Shown one piece after another: positions 35,950 through 45,230 of a DNA stretch of 64,000 nt. The position numbers and the translations under genes were made by a program. This DNA is from Azophilus sp965215035 (lineage in GTDB: Bacteria; Pseudomonadota; Gammaproteobacteria; Pseudomonadales; Azotimanducaceae): positions 2,480,001-2,544,000 of the forward strand of contig OZ244040.1 in the NCBI GenBank assembly GCA_965215035.1, in the 5' to 3' direction. The notes beneath the pieces are model-generated. The model saw only the letters and a list, made by a program, of their open reading frames with translations, did no database searches and was not told the origin of the DNA. Numbering within the stretch: the first letter of the stretch is position 1; each line of letters opens with the position of its first letter.

Positions 35950-37050
35950 TTGAACCAATCGACCGACGCCTACGTGCAGTTCGATGGCGTATCCAAGAGC
36001 TACGATGGCGCTACGTTGGTTGTGCGCGACCTGGACTTGTCGGTTAACCAGGGCGAATTTCTCACCCTGCTTGGCCCATCGGGCTCCGGCAAGACCACCT
36101 GCCTCATGATGCTTGCCGGTTTCGAGACGCCCACCGCCGGGGCCATCCGTATCGCCGGCAAGGCGGTGGCCGATGTGCCGCCGCGCGACCGCAACATCGG
36201 CATGGTGTTCCAGAACTACGCGCTGTTTCCCCATATGACCGTTGCGGGCAATCTGGCGTTTCCGCTGCAGGTGCGCGGGCTGGACGGACAGGCGGTGGAC
36301 GCGCGCGTGCGCCGGGCCCTGCAGCTCGTGCGTCTGGAAGGCTTCGACGACCGGCGCCCGGGTCAGCTCTCCGGCGGCCAGCAGCAGCGCGTGGCGATCG
36401 CGCGGGCGCTGGTGTTCGAGCCGGAGCTGGTGTTGATGGACGAACCCTTAGGTGCCCTGGACCGCCGCCTGCGCGAGGAGATGCAGTACGAGATTCGGCG
36501 CATTCAGCGCAGCCTGGGGGTGACGGTGGTGTATGTCACCCACGACCAGCAGGAAGCCATGGTCATGTCGGATCGGGTGGCGGTGTTCAACGGCGGGCGC
36601 ATCGAACAGATGGCGACGCCGGAAGTGCTCTACGAAGAGCCGGAACGCCCGTTCGTGGCCTCATTTATCGGTGACAACAACCTACTGCGCGGGCGCCTGG
36701 CGGGCATCGACGGGGATATCTGCGCTGTCGAACTCGACGGCAAGGTGGTCAAGGCCCTGCTCGTGGCATCCGGCAAGGTTGGCGACGAGGTGACGCTGGC
36801 CATTCGTCCGGAACGGGTGGGCCTGGCCCCTAGGCCGGGCCTGTACAGTAACGAAATTACCGTTCGCGTGGCGGATGTCGCTTTCCTGGGCGACCATCTG
36901 CGCGTGCAAACGGCGCTAGGTGGCAAGGACTTTGTAATCAAGATTCCCAACATCGTTGGCCACGGGGCGGTGCTTCCGGGCGACGATGCGCGCATCGGCT
37001 GGACGACCACGGACTGCCGAGCGCTGCCACCCGATGAACCCCGGGAATGA
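35950..37050 (+). CDS. ABC transporter ATP-binding protein, PotA-like
   Basis: 366 residues from a TTG at 35950, preceded by GAGGACAG. Walker A GPSGSGKTT, Q-loop MVFQNYALFPHMT, signature LSGGQQQRVAIARAL, Walker B LVLMDEPLGALD and the H-loop VYVTHDQQEAM are all intact; a TOBE domain fills the last 110 residues. It energises the importer encoded by its neighbours. The annotated family transports spermidine, putrescine or related organocations. Confidence 0.9.
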   Translation: MNQSTDAYVQFDGVSKSYDGATLVVRDLDLSVNQGEFLTLLGPSGSGKTTCLMMLAGFETPTAGAIRIAGKAVADVPPRDRNIGMVFQNYALFPHMTVAGNLAFPLQVRGLDGQAVDARVRRALQLVRLEGFDDRRPGQLSGGQQQRVAIARALVFEPELVLMDEPLGALDRRLREEMQYEIRRIQRSLGVTVVYVTHDQQEAMVMSDRVAVFNGGRIEQMATPEVLYEEPERPFVASFIGDNNLLRGRLAGIDGDICAVELDGKVVKALLVASGKVGDEVTLAIRPERVGLAPRPGLYSNEITVRVADVAFLGDHLRVQTALGGKDFVIKIPNIVGHGAVLPGDDARIGWTTTDCRALPPDEPRE

Positions 37051-37081
37051 GCACCGGGAATGAATTCGAGGAGATAAAACT

Positions 37082-38152
37082 GTGAAACACCTGACAGCGG
37101 CGGTTCTGCTTTGTGCCACAGCCGGTCTGGCCGTGGCGGAGACCCTCACCGTGGTTTCCTGGGGGGGCGCCTATGGCCGCGCCAGCAAACTCGCGGTGTT
37201 GGACCCGTTCTCGGCGGAAAGCGGGGTAGAGATCAACATCGAGGACTACAACGGCGGGCTTGCCCAGGTGCGCGCCCAGACGGAAACCGGCAATGTGCAC
37301 TGGGATCTGGTGGATTTGGAGATTGCCGATCTCGTGCGCGGCTGCGACGAGGGCTTGCTCGAACTCGTGGAAGAGGACGAGTTGGGTGCAGTGCCGGAGG
37401 GCAGTTCCCTTGCCGAAGACTACTTCCCCGACACCATCACCGACTGCGGCGGCAGCCAGCTATTCTACGCCACCGTCTACGCCTACAACCAAAAGGTCTT
37501 CCCGGACGGCGGGCCCACCACAATCGAGGATTTCTTCGACTTGCAAAAGTTTCCGGGTCGCCGCGGCATGCGCCGCACCCCCCAGGTCAACCTGGAATTC
37601 GCGCTGATGGCCGACGGTGTGCCCCTCGACCGGGTATACGCAGTGCTCGACACGCCGGAAGGCCTCAACCAGGCGTTCCGCAAGCTGGATACCATCAAGG
37701 ACGCCATCATCTGGTGGGAAGCCGGGGCGCAGCCGCCGCAGATGCTTGCGGACCAAGAGGTGGCGATGAGCACCGCCTACAACGGCCGCATCTTCAACGC
37801 GCAGGTGCTGGAGAAACAGCCGTTCACCGTGGTTTGGGATGGCCAGGTGCTCGACCACGGCGGCTTTGGCATCGTGGCGGGCACGCCCAACCTGGCGGCG
37901 GCCCGCAAGCTGATCGAGTTCGCTTCGCGCCCGGAGACGATGGCGGCGATCAGCCGGTACATTTCCTACAGCCCCGCCCGGCGGTCGGCGATGGCGCTGG
38001 TGAAGACACACCAGGAAACCGGTATCGAGATGGCGCCGCATATGCCCACCTCGCCGGAAAACCTGAAGCGGGCCTTGCAGAACGACTGGGAATGGTGGAG
38101 CGACCACTTCGACGAGATGAACGAACGCTTCGCCGCCTGGCTGGCTCGGTAG
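37082..38152 (+). CDS. Periplasmic substrate-binding protein, PotD/PotF-like
   Basis: 356 residues from GTG 37082 (GAGGAG about 9 bases upstream). A signal peptide (HLTAAVLLCATAGLAVA, cleavage before ETLTV) precedes a COG0687 binding fold: LTVVSWGGAYGRASKLAVLD, WDLVDLEIADLVRGCDEGLL, YNQKVFPDGGPTTIEDFFDL and VAMSTAYNGRIFNAQ. The ligand is probably a polyamine or another amine-containing compound, but ligand residues cannot be assigned by eye. Confidence 0.85.
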   Translation: MKHLTAAVLLCATAGLAVAETLTVVSWGGAYGRASKLAVLDPFSAESGVEINIEDYNGGLAQVRAQTETGNVHWDLVDLEIADLVRGCDEGLLELVEEDELGAVPEGSSLAEDYFPDTITDCGGSQLFYATVYAYNQKVFPDGGPTTIEDFFDLQKFPGRRGMRRTPQVNLEFALMADGVPLDRVYAVLDTPEGLNQAFRKLDTIKDAIIWWEAGAQPPQMLADQEVAMSTAYNGRIFNAQVLEKQPFTVVWDGQVLDHGGFGIVAGTPNLAAARKLIEFASRPETMAAISRYISYSPARRSAMALVKTHQETGIEMAPHMPTSPENLKRALQNDWEWWSDHFDEMNERFAAWLAR

Positions 38153-38167
38153 CAGGGGCGGCCGAAG

Positions 38168-39361
38168 GTGCCAAGTCCGGGGGCAATCCGTCTGCGCGCG
38201 ACCGCGCTGACCCTGCCGCTGGTCGTCTTTGTCGGCGTTACCTTCATCGTGCCGCTGGCGACCATGCTGACGCGCAGCGTCCACGATCCGCTGGTTGCCG
38301 ATGCGCTTCCGGACACCTTGGCGCTGCTGCGCGTGTGGGACGGCCAAGGCCTGCCTTCGGAAGCCGTGTTCGCGACCCTGGCCCGGGAACTGGCGGACGC
38401 CCGGCAGGCGCGCACGCTGGGGCGGGTTGCCACCCGCGTCAACCGTGTGCAAGGCGGGCTGCGCAGTGTCATCACGCGCACCGCGCGCAAGCTGCGCAAT
38501 GTGACCACGGACTCCTGGCGGGACGCCATGATCGACGCCGCCGATGCCTGGGCGGCACCGGCCACCTGGCGGGCCATCCGACGCTCCGGAGAACGGTTCA
38601 CCGGCAGGCATTATCTGCAGGCCCTGGACCTGGACCGGGACGCCGCTGACCACATCGTTGCCAAACCGGCAGAGCAACGCATCTATCTGGCCTTGTTGGG
38701 CCGCACCCTGGCGGTGAGCCTCGGCATCATGGCGCTGTGCCTGCTGTTGGGCTATCCGGTCGCCTATTTGATCGCCCAGGCATCGCCGGCCCGCGCCAAC
38801 CTGTTGCTGCTGCTTGTGCTGGTGCCCTTTTGGACCTCGCTCCTGGTGCGAACCACATCCTGGATCGTGCTGCTGCAATCCCAGGGTGTCATCAACGACG
38901 TTCTGGTTGCAATTGGCCTGATCGGCGAGGACGAACGCCTGTCGATGATCTACAACATGACCGGCACGGTGGTCGCCATGACCCACGTGTTGCTGCCGTT
39001 CATGGTGCTGCCGCTCTACTCGGTTATGCGCACCATACCGGCTACCCATATGCGCGCCGCCGCCTCCCTGGGCGCCAGTTTTCCGCGGGCGTTCTGGCGC
39101 GTCTATTGGCCCCAGACCCTACCCGGGGTCGGTGCCGGCTCGTTGCTTGTGTTCATCCTGGCGATCGGCTACTACATCACGCCGGCGCTCGTCGGCGGGC
39201 GCACCGGCCAACTGATCTCCAACATGATTGCCTACCACATGCAGCAGTCGCTGAACTGGGGCCTCGCGGCCGCCCTGGGGGGCATACTGCTCGCCTGTGT
39301 GCTGGGGTTGTACCTGCTCTATGACCGGCTGGTGGGCGTGGAGCGTATGCGGCTGGGGTGA
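38168..39361 (+). CDS. ABC transporter permease, PotB-like
   Basis: 397 residues from GTG 38168. TM1 (LTLPLVVFVGVTFIVPLATM) is followed by a long soluble insertion of about 140 residues, longer than in E. coli PotB, before the remaining helices. The EAA loop reads THMRAAASLGASFPRAFWRV. This arrangement is common in a subgroup of COG1176 permeases. It completes the importer. Confidence 0.85.
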   Translation: MPSPGAIRLRATALTLPLVVFVGVTFIVPLATMLTRSVHDPLVADALPDTLALLRVWDGQGLPSEAVFATLARELADARQARTLGRVATRVNRVQGGLRSVITRTARKLRNVTTDSWRDAMIDAADAWAAPATWRAIRRSGERFTGRHYLQALDLDRDAADHIVAKPAEQRIYLALLGRTLAVSLGIMALCLLLGYPVAYLIAQASPARANLLLLLVLVPFWTSLLVRTTSWIVLLQSQGVINDVLVAIGLIGEDERLSMIYNMTGTVVAMTHVLLPFMVLPLYSVMRTIPATHMRAAASLGASFPRAFWRVYWPQTLPGVGAGSLLVFILAIGYYITPALVGGRTGQLISNMIAYHMQQSLNWGLAAALGGILLACVLGLYLLYDRLVGVERMRLG

Positions 39362-39372
39362 CACCGACACCC

Positions 39373-39462
39373 TTCGACGGAATCGAACGGGCCCCGGAGG
39401 CCTTCATCGGCCTCTTCACCGGGGCCAACACCGGCAAGATGATCGTCAATCCGGCCAGTTAG
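39373..39462 (+). pseudogene. C-terminal scrap of an MDR-family NADP-dependent oxidoreductase
   Basis: Thirty codons ending at TAG 39460-39462 read FDGIERAPEAFIGLFTGANT then GKMIVNPAS. This is the C-terminal motif (LENAPEAFIGLLxGxNxGK) of CurA/leukotriene-dehydrogenase-like reductases. Nothing of the rest of the gene remains; the preceding base sequence is the end of the ABC permease gene. Confidence 0.6.
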
Positions 39463-39580
39463 GTACGGCGCAACGCACGACGCCCGGCGGCTTTCACCCA
39501 GGCCCGGTGCCCATTGCGCATGGCGTCGTACGCTCGTCGATGATCGGTTCGCGCAAAGGCGAGCGGGCCAACGCCGGAGG

Positions 39581-39667
39581 TGGTGCCTGGGGAGAGACTC
39601 GAACTCTCACATGGTTGCCCATACCAGATTTTGAGTCTGGCGCGTCTACCGATTTCGCCACCCAGGC
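39581..39667 (-). tRNA. tRNA-Leu (anticodon CAA)
   Basis: 87 bases with encoded CCA. The acceptor stem GCCTGGG pairs with CCCAGGC; the anticodon arm CCAGA-CTCAAAA-TCTGG gives anticodon CAA (reads UUG); a long variable arm is present, as expected for a type II tRNA; the T arm is GAGAG-TTCGAGT-CTCTC. It is transcribed opposite to the queA operon. Confidence 0.95.
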
Positions 39668-39745
39668 AGAGCCATCCCGCATCTTACCATCGCTGCCCGG
39701 GAGTGCGTAGAATGCGCTAGCCCATGCCATTGGTCCGTAAAGCCA

Positions 39746-40768
39746 GTGCGGAAAGCCGATTTCTTCTACGAACTTCCCCGTTCGCTCATCGCCCAGGCGC
39801 CGTTGCCGGAGCGCGACCAGAGCCGCCTTCTGCATGTGCGCGCTCAGGCGGTGGCGCACCGGCGCTTCCGTGACCTGCCGGCCCTGCTGGTGCCGGGCGA
39901 CCTGTTGGTGGTCAACGACTCCAAGGTGATCAACGCCCGCCTGCGCGGCATCAAGGACAGCGGCGGCGCGGTCGAGATCATCGTGGAACGCATCGAGACG
40001 AACCGCGTGGCGCTCTGTCAGGTGCGGGCGAGCAAATCGCTCAAGAGCGCCCGGTGCCTGTATGTGACGGGGGGCCGCCTGGTTGTGGTCGACCGTCCCG
40101 GAGAGTTCTACCGGCTGGAGTTCCCCACCGGGGTGGCGGATTTCCTCGAGCGATACGGCGAGACACCGTTGCCGCCCTATATTGATCGTGCGGCCGGTGC
40201 GGACGACAGGCGGCGCTACCAGACCCTGTATGCCGCCAAGCCGGGGGCGGTGGCGGCACCCACGGCGGGCCTGCACTTCTCGGAGAGGCTGTTCGCTGCG
40301 CTCGCCGAGCGTGGGGTGCAGGTGGCGAAGATTACCCTGCATGTGGGTGCGGGCACCTTTCAGCCCGTGCGGGAGGATGACCTCGCCCGGCACCGCATGC
40401 ACAGCGAGCACTACGAGATACCGGACGGGGCGGTGCAGAGTATGCGCGCCTGCCGGAAGGCCGGGCACCGGGTGGTGGCGGTGGGAACCACCGTCGTGCG
40501 TGCCCTGGAGACCGCCGCCCGCCACCCGGAGGGCATTGGCGCCCGCTCCGGCGAGACGCGCCTGTTCATCAGGCCGGGGCACCGGTTCCGGGCAGTGGAT
40601 GCGCTGCTCACCAATTTCCACCTGCCGGAATCCACCCTGCTGATGTTGGTCTGCGCCTTTGCCGGCTTCGAGCGGGTGATGGCCGCCTACGCCGACGCGG
40701 TGCGGGAAAGGTACCGATTCTTTAGCTACGGCGACGCCATGTTTACCGAGTGCTACCCGGATGTTTGA
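39746..40768 (+). CDS. queA: S-adenosylmethionine:tRNA ribosyltransferase-isomerase
   Basis: 340 residues from GTG 39746 (RKADFFYELPRSLIAQAPLP). Conserved segments LLVVNDSKVINARLRG, AAPTAGLHFSERL, HVGAGTFQPVREDD and TNFHLPESTLLMLVCAFAG identify QueA. It transfers the ribosyl part of SAM to preQ1 at tRNA position 34, giving epoxyqueuosine. It overlaps tgt by 8 bases, so the two steps of queuosine synthesis are translationally coupled. Confidence 0.96.
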   Translation: MRKADFFYELPRSLIAQAPLPERDQSRLLHVRAQAVAHRRFRDLPALLVPGDLLVVNDSKVINARLRGIKDSGGAVEIIVERIETNRVALCQVRASKSLKSARCLYVTGGRLVVVDRPGEFYRLEFPTGVADFLERYGETPLPPYIDRAAGADDRRRYQTLYAAKPGAVAAPTAGLHFSERLFAALAERGVQVAKITLHVGAGTFQPVREDDLARHRMHSEHYEIPDGAVQSMRACRKAGHRVVAVGTTVVRALETAARHPEGIGARSGETRLFIRPGHRFRAVDALLTNFHLPESTLLMLVCAFAGFERVMAAYADAVRERYRFFSYGDAMFTECYPDV

Positions 40769-41882
40769 GGTGATTGCCCGCGACGGCGCGGCGCGGCGCG
40801 GTCGCCTGAGTACGGCGCACGGCCCGGTCGAGACCCCGGTTTTCATGCCCTGTGGAACCTACGGCACGGTCAAGGCTATGGCCCCCGGGGCACTCCGGGA
40901 GGTGGGTACGCAGATACTGCTGGGCAACACCTTCCATCTTATGCTGCGCCCGGGCGATGCACTGATCCGTGAACTGGGTGGCCTGGGGCGCTTTATGGGC
41001 TGGGATGGCCCGGTACTCACCGACAGCGGCGGCTTTCAGGTCTGGAGCCTGGGCGAGTTACGCCGCATCGACGGGGAGGGCGTCGAGTTTCAGTCGCCCG
41101 TGGATGGCAAGCGGATCAGGCTGACGCCGGAGCGGTCGGTGGAAGCCCAGGGCAACCTCGGCGCGGACATCGTCATGGTGCTTGACGAGTGTACGCCGTA
41201 TCCGGTGACGGAGCGCCAGGCACGGGCCTCCATGGAACTGTCGCTAGCCTGGGCGGTGCGCAGCAAGGCGGCCTTTGCAGAGGCACCAGGCAATGGCGGC
41301 GGGATGCTGTTCGGCATCGTCCAGGGCGGCATGTTCAACGGGTTGCGGCAGGCAAGTCTCGCCAGCCTGGTCGAGGCCGGGTTCGACGGCTATGCGATTG
41401 GCGGGCTGTCTGTGGGCGAACCCAGGCAGGAGATGCTCGCGGTCATGCGGGCCCTGCTGCCCAGCATGCCCGAAGACCGTCCCCGCTACCTCATGGGGGT
41501 GGGTACGCCCCAGGATCTGGTGCGCGCCGTGCAGCTTGGCGTGGATATGTTCGATTGCGTGCTGCCGACCCGCAATGGCCGCAACGGCTATCTGTTCACG
41601 AGCCGCGGCATCCTGAAGATCCGCAACGCCCGGCACCGCACGGCGGACGTGCCCGTGGATGCCGCCTGCGGTTGCTCCACCTGCGCCAACTACTCCCGGG
41701 CGTATCTGCACCACCTCGACCGATGCGGCGAAATACTCGCCCCGATGCTCATGACGCACCACAACCTGTACTACTACCACGACCTGATGCGGCGTTTGCG
41801 CGGTGCCATTGAAACGGGTACATTGCGCACCCTCGTGCAAACCCTTCTCGATGAATGGAACACACAAGATGAGCCTGTTTGA
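40761..41882 (+). CDS. tgt: tRNA-guanine transglycosylase
   Basis: 373 residues. TDSGGFQVWSLGELRRI holds the catalytic acid, FDCVLPTRNGRNGYLFTSRG the nucleophilic Asp, and CGCSTCANYSRAYLHHLDRC the zinc-binding cysteines. It exchanges guanine 34 for preQ1 in GUN-anticodon tRNAs. The end overlaps yajC by 14 bases. Confidence 0.97.
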   Translation: MFEVIARDGAARRGRLSTAHGPVETPVFMPCGTYGTVKAMAPGALREVGTQILLGNTFHLMLRPGDALIRELGGLGRFMGWDGPVLTDSGGFQVWSLGELRRIDGEGVEFQSPVDGKRIRLTPERSVEAQGNLGADIVMVLDECTPYPVTERQARASMELSLAWAVRSKAAFAEAPGNGGGMLFGIVQGGMFNGLRQASLASLVEAGFDGYAIGGLSVGEPRQEMLAVMRALLPSMPEDRPRYLMGVGTPQDLVRAVQLGVDMFDCVLPTRNGRNGYLFTSRGILKIRNARHRTADVPVDAACGCSTCANYSRAYLHHLDRCGEILAPMLMTHHNLYYYHDLMRRLRGAIETGTLRTLVQTLLDEWNTQDEPV

Positions 41883-42207
41883 GACAGCGTATGCGGCCGA
41901 TGGCGGTGCCGGAGGCGGTTCGGGCTGGATAAACCTGCTGTTTCTGGGCGGCTTCGTACTCATCTTCTATTTCCTTTTGATTCGCCCCCAGAGCAAGCGC
42001 CGCAAGGAGCACGCCGCCCTGGTCGCGGGGCTCTCCAAGGGTGACGAGGTCGTTACCGCCGGGGGTCTGGTGGGTAACGTCACCAAGGTAGAAGACGATT
42101 TCATCAAGGTGCAACTCGCCTCGAAGCTGGAAGTGCGCGTCCAGAAGAGCGCTGTTAGCGCCACCATGCCCAAGGGCACACTCAAGTCGCTGGACGAGTC
42201 GAGCTAG
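41869..42207 (+). CDS. yajC: Sec translocon accessory protein YajC
   Basis: 112 residues from ATG 41869. One TM helix (INLLFLGGFVLIFYFLLIRP) is followed by the cytoplasmic QSKRRKEHAALVAGLSKGDE and VVTAGGLVGNVTKV, typical of YajC. It associates with SecDF. The order tgt-yajC-secD-secF is standard for Gammaproteobacteria. Confidence 0.95.
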   Translation: MSLFETAYAADGGAGGGSGWINLLFLGGFVLIFYFLLIRPQSKRRKEHAALVAGLSKGDEVVTAGGLVGNVTKVEDDFIKVQLASKLEVRVQKSAVSATMPKGTLKSLDESS

Positions 42208-42219
42208 GGCCGGGCACCC

Positions 42220-44139
42220 ATGCGGACGGGTCGCGGTCGAGGCCTGATCGGCGAGAACATACTGGGGCTGCCGAGTACCGCCCAACGGGCACCCAACACC
42301 TCCTCGCTTGGCCGCTATCTCTTTGTTCTCTTCGTCGCATTGATCGGTGCGGTCTACGCCGCGCCCAATGTCTTTCAGCCGGACCCGGCACTACAAATCA
42401 AGCCGGAGGACAGCACCGTTGCGGTGGATGCCGAACTGCTGGAGCGAGCCCGCGCCGCCCTGGTGGAAGCCGGTATCGACATCATTGGTGGGGAAATCAC
42501 CGACGGTTCGGCATTTCTGCGTCTGCGCGACGACGACAGCCAGTTGCGCGGCCGTGAAATTGTCGTCAAGTCGCTGGAGGGGCTGGACGAGCACTATGTG
42601 GTGGCCCTGACCCGGGCCTCCACGACACCCCGGTGGTTGCAGGACCTGGGCGCCAAACCGATGTCGCTGGGCCTCGACCTGTCCGGTGGCGTACACCTGC
42701 TGTTGCAGGTGGATATGCAAAAGTTCCTGAGAGACCGCATGCTGAGCATGCAGGAAACCGCCCGGGATGCCCTGGTGGAGGCCCGCGTGCGCTATGTGGG
42801 GCGCGACTGGGTGGACGGCACCGTTTTGAGGATTCCGTTTCGCACGACGGCCGCCCGGGACCAGGCCGCCGAGGCGCTGCGGGATAAGTTCGACGGTTTC
42901 AGCATCGAGAACCTAGAGGCAGACGAGGGGTTCGTGCTCCGTTTCACCATGACGGAGGAATACCTCAGGGAATTGGAAGACGCCGCGATCTCCCAGAATC
43001 TGCAAAGTCTGCGCAACCGGGTTAATGAGCTCGGCGTCTCCGAGCCCCTCGTGCAGCGGCTCGGCCGGGAGCGGATCGTGCTTGACCTGCCGGGTATCCA
43101 GGATAGCGCCGAGGCCAAGCGCATAATCAACAAGTTCGCCAACCTGGAGTTCCGGCTGGTGGCCATGGGCAACGACCGGAGCGCGCTGACGGAGACCTAT
43201 CCCTACGAGGGTGGGCCGGTCACGCTGTTGCGGCAGAACATCGTCACCGGCGACCAGGTCATCAACGCCACCCAGAACTACGACCCGGAGACCAGCCAGC
43301 CCCAGGTGAGCATTCGCCTCAACAACGACGGCGGCATTAGCATGAACGATGCCACCAAGGACAATGTCGGCCGCTCCATGGCCATCATCTTTATCGAGCA
43401 GAAGCCCCGCAGCCGGGTAGTGGTGGTCGATGGCGAGGAAACCATCGAGCGCTACACCGAGGAGGAACGGCGCTTGATTAGTGTGGCGACCATTCAGTCC
43501 GCGCTCGGCTTCAACTTCCGCATAACGGGGCTCGATATCGGTGAGGCCCGGGATCTGGCCCTGCTGCTGCGGGCGGGCGCGCTGGCGGCACCGATGTACA
43601 TTGTCGAGGAACGCACGGTGGGCGCGAGCCTGGGCGAAGAAAACATCGAGCGGGGCCAACAGTCCGTGCTGGCGGGTTTCATCCTGGTGCTGCTCTTTAT
43701 GCTCGTGTACTACAAGGGGTTCGGGCTGGCCGCCGACATTGCGCTGACCACCAACCTCATGCTGCTTATCGCCGTGATGTCCGTGCTTGGCGCGACGCTG
43801 ACGCTGCCGGGCATCGCCGGCATCGTGCTCACCGTGGGCATGGCGGTGGATGCCAATGTCCTGATCTTCTCCCGCATCAAGGAGGAACTGAAAAGCCGCA
43901 GCCCCCAACAGGCCATACAGGCGGGGTTCGACCGGGCGATCCTCACCATTCTGGATGCCAACATCACCACCTTCTTCGTCGCCATCATCCTATTTTCTAT
44001 CGGTAGCGGGCCGGTCAAGGGCTTTGCGGTCACCCTGGCGGTGGGTATTGTCACCTCGATGTTCACCGCCATCATGGGCACCCGAGCCCTAGTGAACCTG
44101 ATGTATGGCGGGCGCAGGCTGCAGGCGCTCAGAATATGA
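42220..44139 (+). CDS. secD: Protein translocase subunit SecD
   Basis: 639 residues. TM1 (YLFVLFVALIGAVYAAPNVF) is followed by a large periplasmic P1 domain with LGLDLSGGVHLLLQVDM, and a C-terminal block of five helices containing GIAGIVLTVGMAVDANVLIF and RIKEELKSRSPQQAIQAGF. The first roughly 30 residues before TM1 are longer than in E. coli, so a start nearer 42300 is possible. SecDF uses the proton gradient to pull proteins across the membrane. Confidence 0.95.
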   Translation: MRTGRGRGLIGENILGLPSTAQRAPNTSSLGRYLFVLFVALIGAVYAAPNVFQPDPALQIKPEDSTVAVDAELLERARAALVEAGIDIIGGEITDGSAFLRLRDDDSQLRGREIVVKSLEGLDEHYVVALTRASTTPRWLQDLGAKPMSLGLDLSGGVHLLLQVDMQKFLRDRMLSMQETARDALVEARVRYVGRDWVDGTVLRIPFRTTAARDQAAEALRDKFDGFSIENLEADEGFVLRFTMTEEYLRELEDAAISQNLQSLRNRVNELGVSEPLVQRLGRERIVLDLPGIQDSAEAKRIINKFANLEFRLVAMGNDRSALTETYPYEGGPVTLLRQNIVTGDQVINATQNYDPETSQPQVSIRLNNDGGISMNDATKDNVGRSMAIIFIEQKPRSRVVVVDGEETIERYTEEERRLISVATIQSALGFNFRITGLDIGEARDLALLLRAGALAAPMYIVEERTVGASLGEENIERGQQSVLAGFILVLLFMLVYYKGFGLAADIALTTNLMLLIAVMSVLGATLTLPGIAGIVLTVGMAVDANVLIFSRIKEELKSRSPQQAIQAGFDRAILTILDANITTFFVAIILFSIGSGPVKGFAVTLAVGIVTSMFTAIMGTRALVNLMYGGRRLQALRI

Positions 44140-45056
44140 AGTTGCCGATTTTCGACTTTATGGGCAAGCGCCGCATAGCCGGCATGGCGTCCATCGCCGT
44201 GGTTACGCTCTCAATCGGCTGGCTGGGGTTCAAGGGATTGAATCTGGGCTTGGATTTCACCGGCGGCACCCTGGTGGAGGTCGGTTTCGAGGCCCCGGTC
44301 GATCCCGCGGCCATTCGCACCGGCCTCGAAGCCGCCGGGTTCGTGGACGGCGTGGTTCAGCACTTCGGCACGGACCGGGATCTGTTGATCCGCATGCCGC
44401 CCCAGCCGGGCAGCGACCAGGCAACCCTTGGCGATCGAATACTCGCAACGATTCGCGAGGACGAGCCCGGTGCCGTCATGCGCCAGTCGAACTTCGTGGG
44501 GCCGGTGGTCGGCGAGGAACTGGCCGAGAGTGCCGGGCTTGCCATTCTCACGGCGCTCGGTGTCGTGATGATCTACATCCTGTTCCGCTTCACCAAGCAG
44601 TTTTCCGTGGGCGCGGTGGTGGCACTTGCCCACGATGTGACCATCGTGCTCGGCTTGTTCGCGATCTTCGGATGGAACTTCGACCTGGCCGTGGTGGCGG
44701 CGCTGCTGGCGGTGGTGGGCTATTCGCTCAACGACACCATTGTCGTTTCTGATCGCATCCGCGAGAACTTCCGCACCATCCGCAAGGGCTCTTCCATCGA
44801 AGTGATCAATACCTCGCTGAATCAGACCCTCGGTCGAACCCTGGTGACCTCGCTGACCACACTGTTCGTGCTGCTGGCGCTGCTCATTGCCGGTGGCGAG
44901 GGCATTCGCGGTTTTGCCGCCGCGCTCACCATCGGCGTCATGGTTGGCACCTACTCGTCGATCTATGTTGCGGCGAACGTGCTGGTGCTGATGAACATCT
45001 CCCGGGAAGACCTGATTGTCCCGGAGAAGGATCGGGAGAAAGATTCCTATCCGTAA
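44136..45056 (+). CDS. secF: Protein translocase subunit SecF
   Basis: 306 residues starting in an ATGA overlap with secD. NLGLDFTGGTLVEVGFE (P1 domain), YILFRFTKQFSVGAVVALAH, VVGYSLNDTIVVSDRIREN and SLNQTLGRTLVTSLTTL are intact. It forms the SecDF complex with its neighbour. Part of its coding sequence (44583-44684) reappears inverted at 45113-45197. Confidence 0.95.
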   Translation: MKLPIFDFMGKRRIAGMASIAVVTLSIGWLGFKGLNLGLDFTGGTLVEVGFEAPVDPAAIRTGLEAAGFVDGVVQHFGTDRDLLIRMPPQPGSDQATLGDRILATIREDEPGAVMRQSNFVGPVVGEELAESAGLAILTALGVVMIYILFRFTKQFSVGAVVALAHDVTIVLGLFAIFGWNFDLAVVAALLAVVGYSLNDTIVVSDRIRENFRTIRKGSSIEVINTSLNQTLGRTLVTSLTTLFVLLALLIAGGEGIRGFAAALTIGVMVGTYSSIYVAANVLVLMNISREDLIVPEKDREKDSYP

Positions 45057-45112
45057 CCGGCGTGTTGCGCCAAGCCGCTCATCAGGTTCGCGAATTTGTT
45101 GGTTTCCTCAGT

Positions 45113-45197
45113 TCGAAATTCCAACCGAAGATCGCGAACACGCCGAGCGGGCAAGCGCCGCCACGGTGCCCACGGAAAACTGCTTGGTGAAGCGGAT
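45113..45197 (-). pseudogene. Inverted internal fragment of secF
   Basis: On the minus strand the bases read CCGCTTCACCAAGCAGTTTT onward, then TTCGCGATCTTCGG and TGGAA, matching secF 44583-44684 closely except for a deletion of about 16 bases in the middle and a few substitutions. It is not in a usable frame. It lies between the ends of secF and iscS, at the point where the local gene order departs from the Pseudomonas-type order. Confidence 0.75.
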
Positions 45198-45230
45198 CGG
45201 TTGCCCTCAGGTTGGAGAAGGTTGTTCCAG

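Noticed and set aside
37460..39049. Minus-strand frame of about 530 codons opposite the ABC genes
   Set aside because: No recognisable domain; it is the complement of intact binding-protein and permease genes.
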